Source: Ktedonobacterales bacterium (lineage in GTDB: Bacteria; Chloroflexota; Ktedonobacteria; Ktedonobacterales; JADMIN01). From it: a DNA stretch of 7,129 nucleotides. The stretch covers positions 1 through 7,129 of the forward strand of contig JAICVT010000234.1 in NCBI GenBank assembly GCA_025935235.1, read 5' to 3'. The notes below the pieces were generated by a model that saw only the letters and a list, made by a program, of their open reading frames with translations, did no database searches and was not told where the DNA came from. The position numbers and the translations under genes are program-made. Below, piece after piece: positions 5,899-7,129 of the stretch. Every line of letters starts with the position of its first letter. The stretch's first letter is position 1.

Positions 5899-7129
5899 AT
5901 GAGTTTGAACAACGACGACATGTCCCAGCGCGACGAGACGCAGCCAGAGACCCAGCATGAGGCTGAGACTGAGGCACAGATCAAGACGCAGATCGCGGCC
6001 CAGCCGAATGTTGAGACTGTGGCTGAGGCTGACGCCCAGGTTCAGGCTGAGCAGCAGCCCATCGGCGAGCAGGTGAACATCAGCCAGGTCGCCGACCCGC
6101 AGCCAGCCGCCGAGCCAGCCGCCGAGCAGCCGGTCACGGAGCCAGAGCCAGCGACAACGCTCACCGCGGCCTCCAGTGACGACCCTGCCGCCGTTGCGCC
6201 CGCCGCGGACGAGGTGGACGAAGTGGACGAGTTCGGCGCGAATGCGGTCTCGTCGGACAACGACGACATGTACGCCACCGATAACATCCCCGACATGAGC
6301 GCCATGCAGCGACTGCTCGACGAGCAGGACGCCCAGTTCCGCACCATCAAGCGCGGTGATGTCGTCGAGGGGCAGATCGTCCGTATTGATCCCGACGAGA
6401 TTCTGGTGGACATCGGCCTCAAGAGCGAGGGCGTACTCTCCACCAAGGAGCTGCCGTCGAGCGGCTATGGCTCGCTGCCGGAGCTGGACGTCGGCACGAA
6501 TGTGCTCGTCTACATCATGCAGCCCGAAACCCCGGAGGGCCACGCGGTCGTCTCGATCAAGCGCGCGCGCCAGGAGCGCCAGTGGCGCATCGCGCAGGAA
6601 CAGTTCGACCGGGGCGAGCTGCTCGAAGCGGAGGTCATTGACCACAACAAGGGCGGCCTGATCGTCAATCTGGATGGTATTCGTGGCTTCGTGCCGATCA
6701 GCCAGATTCTCAATCTGCGTCGCGAAGACTCGTCCGACAACGCCGAGACGCAGACCAAGCTCCAGGCGATGGTCGGGCGCAAACTGCAACTCAAGATCAT
6801 CGAGATCAACCGCAACCGCAACCGCCTGATCCTCTCCGAGCGCATCGCCGTGCAGGAGTGGCGCGCGCGGCGGCGTGAGGAACTGCTCAACGAGTTGCAG
6901 GTGGGCGAGGTGCGCACGGGCGTGGTCAGCAATCTGGCCAACTTCGGCGCCTTCGTTGATCTTGGCGGCGCTGACGGTCTGGTCCACATCAGCCAGCTCG
7001 CCTGGAGCCGTGTGAACCACCCCAGCGAGGTGCTCAAGGTCGGCCAGAAGGTCGAGGTGCAGGTGCTCTCGGTGGACAAGGAGAAGAAGAAGATCGCCCT
7101 GTCCATCAAGCGCGCCGAGGTGGACCCCT
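5899..7129 (+). CDS. rpsA: 30S ribosomal protein S1, N-terminal part (runs off the window)
   Basis: 410 codons are visible and no stop is reached. The start is ATG 5899, with an in-frame TGA immediately before it (5896-5898) and GGAAG at 5890-5894 as ribosome site. Residues 1 to about 145 are an acidic Gln/Glu/Ala/Pro-rich, probably disordered extension. Three S1 RNA-binding domains follow at about 148-222 (beginning near IKRGDVVEGQIVRIDPDEIL), 236-305 (GELLEAEVIDHNKGGLIVNL) and 333-405 (GEVRTGVVSNLANFGAFVDL, then GLVHISQL and EKKKIALSIKRAE). The third has the most classical S1 sequence. S1 helps the ribosome bind and unfold mRNA. The domain series with short linkers fits S1 rather than single-S1 proteins such as PNPase or Tex. 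Other multi-S1 proteins are possible because the 3' part is missing. Part of the extension sits between two copies of a 15-bp repeat (5909-5923, 6257-6271). Confidence 0.9.
   Translation, partial: MSLNNDDMSQRDETQPETQHEAETEAQIKTQIAAQPNVETVAEADAQVQAEQQPIGEQVNISQVADPQPAAEPAAEQPVTEPEPATTLTAASSDDPAAVAPAADEVDEVDEFGANAVSSDNDDMYATDNIPDMSAMQRLLDEQDAQFRTIKRGDVVEGQIVRIDPDEILVDIGLKSEGVLSTKELPSSGYGSLPELDVGTNVLVYIMQPETPEGHAVVSIKRARQERQWRIAQEQFDRGELLEAEVIDHNKGGLIVNLDGIRGFVPISQILNLRREDSSDNAETQTKLQAMVGRKLQLKIIEINRNRNRLILSERIAVQEWRARRREELLNELQVGEVRTGVVSNLANFGAFVDLGGADGLVHISQLAWSRVNHPSEVLKVGQKVEVQVLSVDKEKKKIALSIKRAEVDP
5909..5923 (+). repeat. 15-bp direct repeat, copy 1 (in S1 gene)
   Basis: ACAACGACGACATGT at 5909-5923 is identical to 6257-6271. 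The copies are 348 bases (116 codons) apart and in the same frame, encoding NNDDM at residues 4-8 and DNDDM at 120-124. They bracket most of the low-complexity extension. Confidence 0.85.
6257..6271 (+). repeat. 15-bp direct repeat, copy 2 (in S1 gene)
   Basis: This is the second copy of the repeat at 5909-5923, shortly before the conserved start of the S1 core (SAMQRLLDEQDAQF). Recombination between the copies would delete 116 codons without shifting the frame. Confidence 0.85.

Noticed and set aside
5752..7020. Long - strand open frame (422 codons) opposite the S1 gene
   Set aside because: It is the antisense shadow of the S1 reading frame: low-complexity L/R/V/D/H-rich translation, no domain, and the + strand frame encodes clear S1 domains.

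Overview
The window is GC-rich bacterial DNA with short intergenic gaps, GC-biased third codon positions and a C-rich/G-rich interspersed repeat. I cannot assign a species from sequence alone. The repeat type, a single-domain CUT2-type sugar ATPase, and an S1 protein with a long acidic N-terminal tail would fit a Chloroflexota-like genome, but this is inference.

Left part (1-3681, + strand): a carbohydrate uptake cluster. It starts with the last 65 codons of a CUT2-class (xylose/ribose type) sugar-binding protein. Next comes a strong stem-loop in the gap, then a single-domain ATP-binding protein (381-1214) and a XylH-like permease (1233-2477). A compact C-rich/G-rich repeat able to form two hairpins follows (about 2473-2570), and then a Gfo/Idh/MocA NAD(P)-dependent dehydrogenase with a very good ribosome binding site (2602-3681). 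The simplest reading is that the transporter imports a sugar or cyclitol and the dehydrogenase oxidises it or a derivative. The substrate cannot be read from the sequence.

Middle part (3697-4787, - strand): two genes converging on the sugar cluster. They are a Nudix hydrolase of the CoA-pyrophosphatase group and, downstream of it, a small Cys/His-containing protein of unknown function. Overlapping promoter-like motifs for both strands lie at 4916-4969, upstream of the Nudix gene.

Right part (4970-7129): about 0.9 kb in which I find no convincing gene but several inverted repeats and hairpins. It is followed by the 5' part of a ribosomal protein S1 gene (5899 to the window end, + strand) with three S1 domains visible. 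S1 has a roughly 145-residue acidic, low-complexity N-terminal extension, most of which lies between two copies of an identical 15-bp in-frame direct repeat. The long structured stretch before S1 is the least explained part of the window. It could be a long regulatory leader, a separate non-coding RNA, or decayed DNA.
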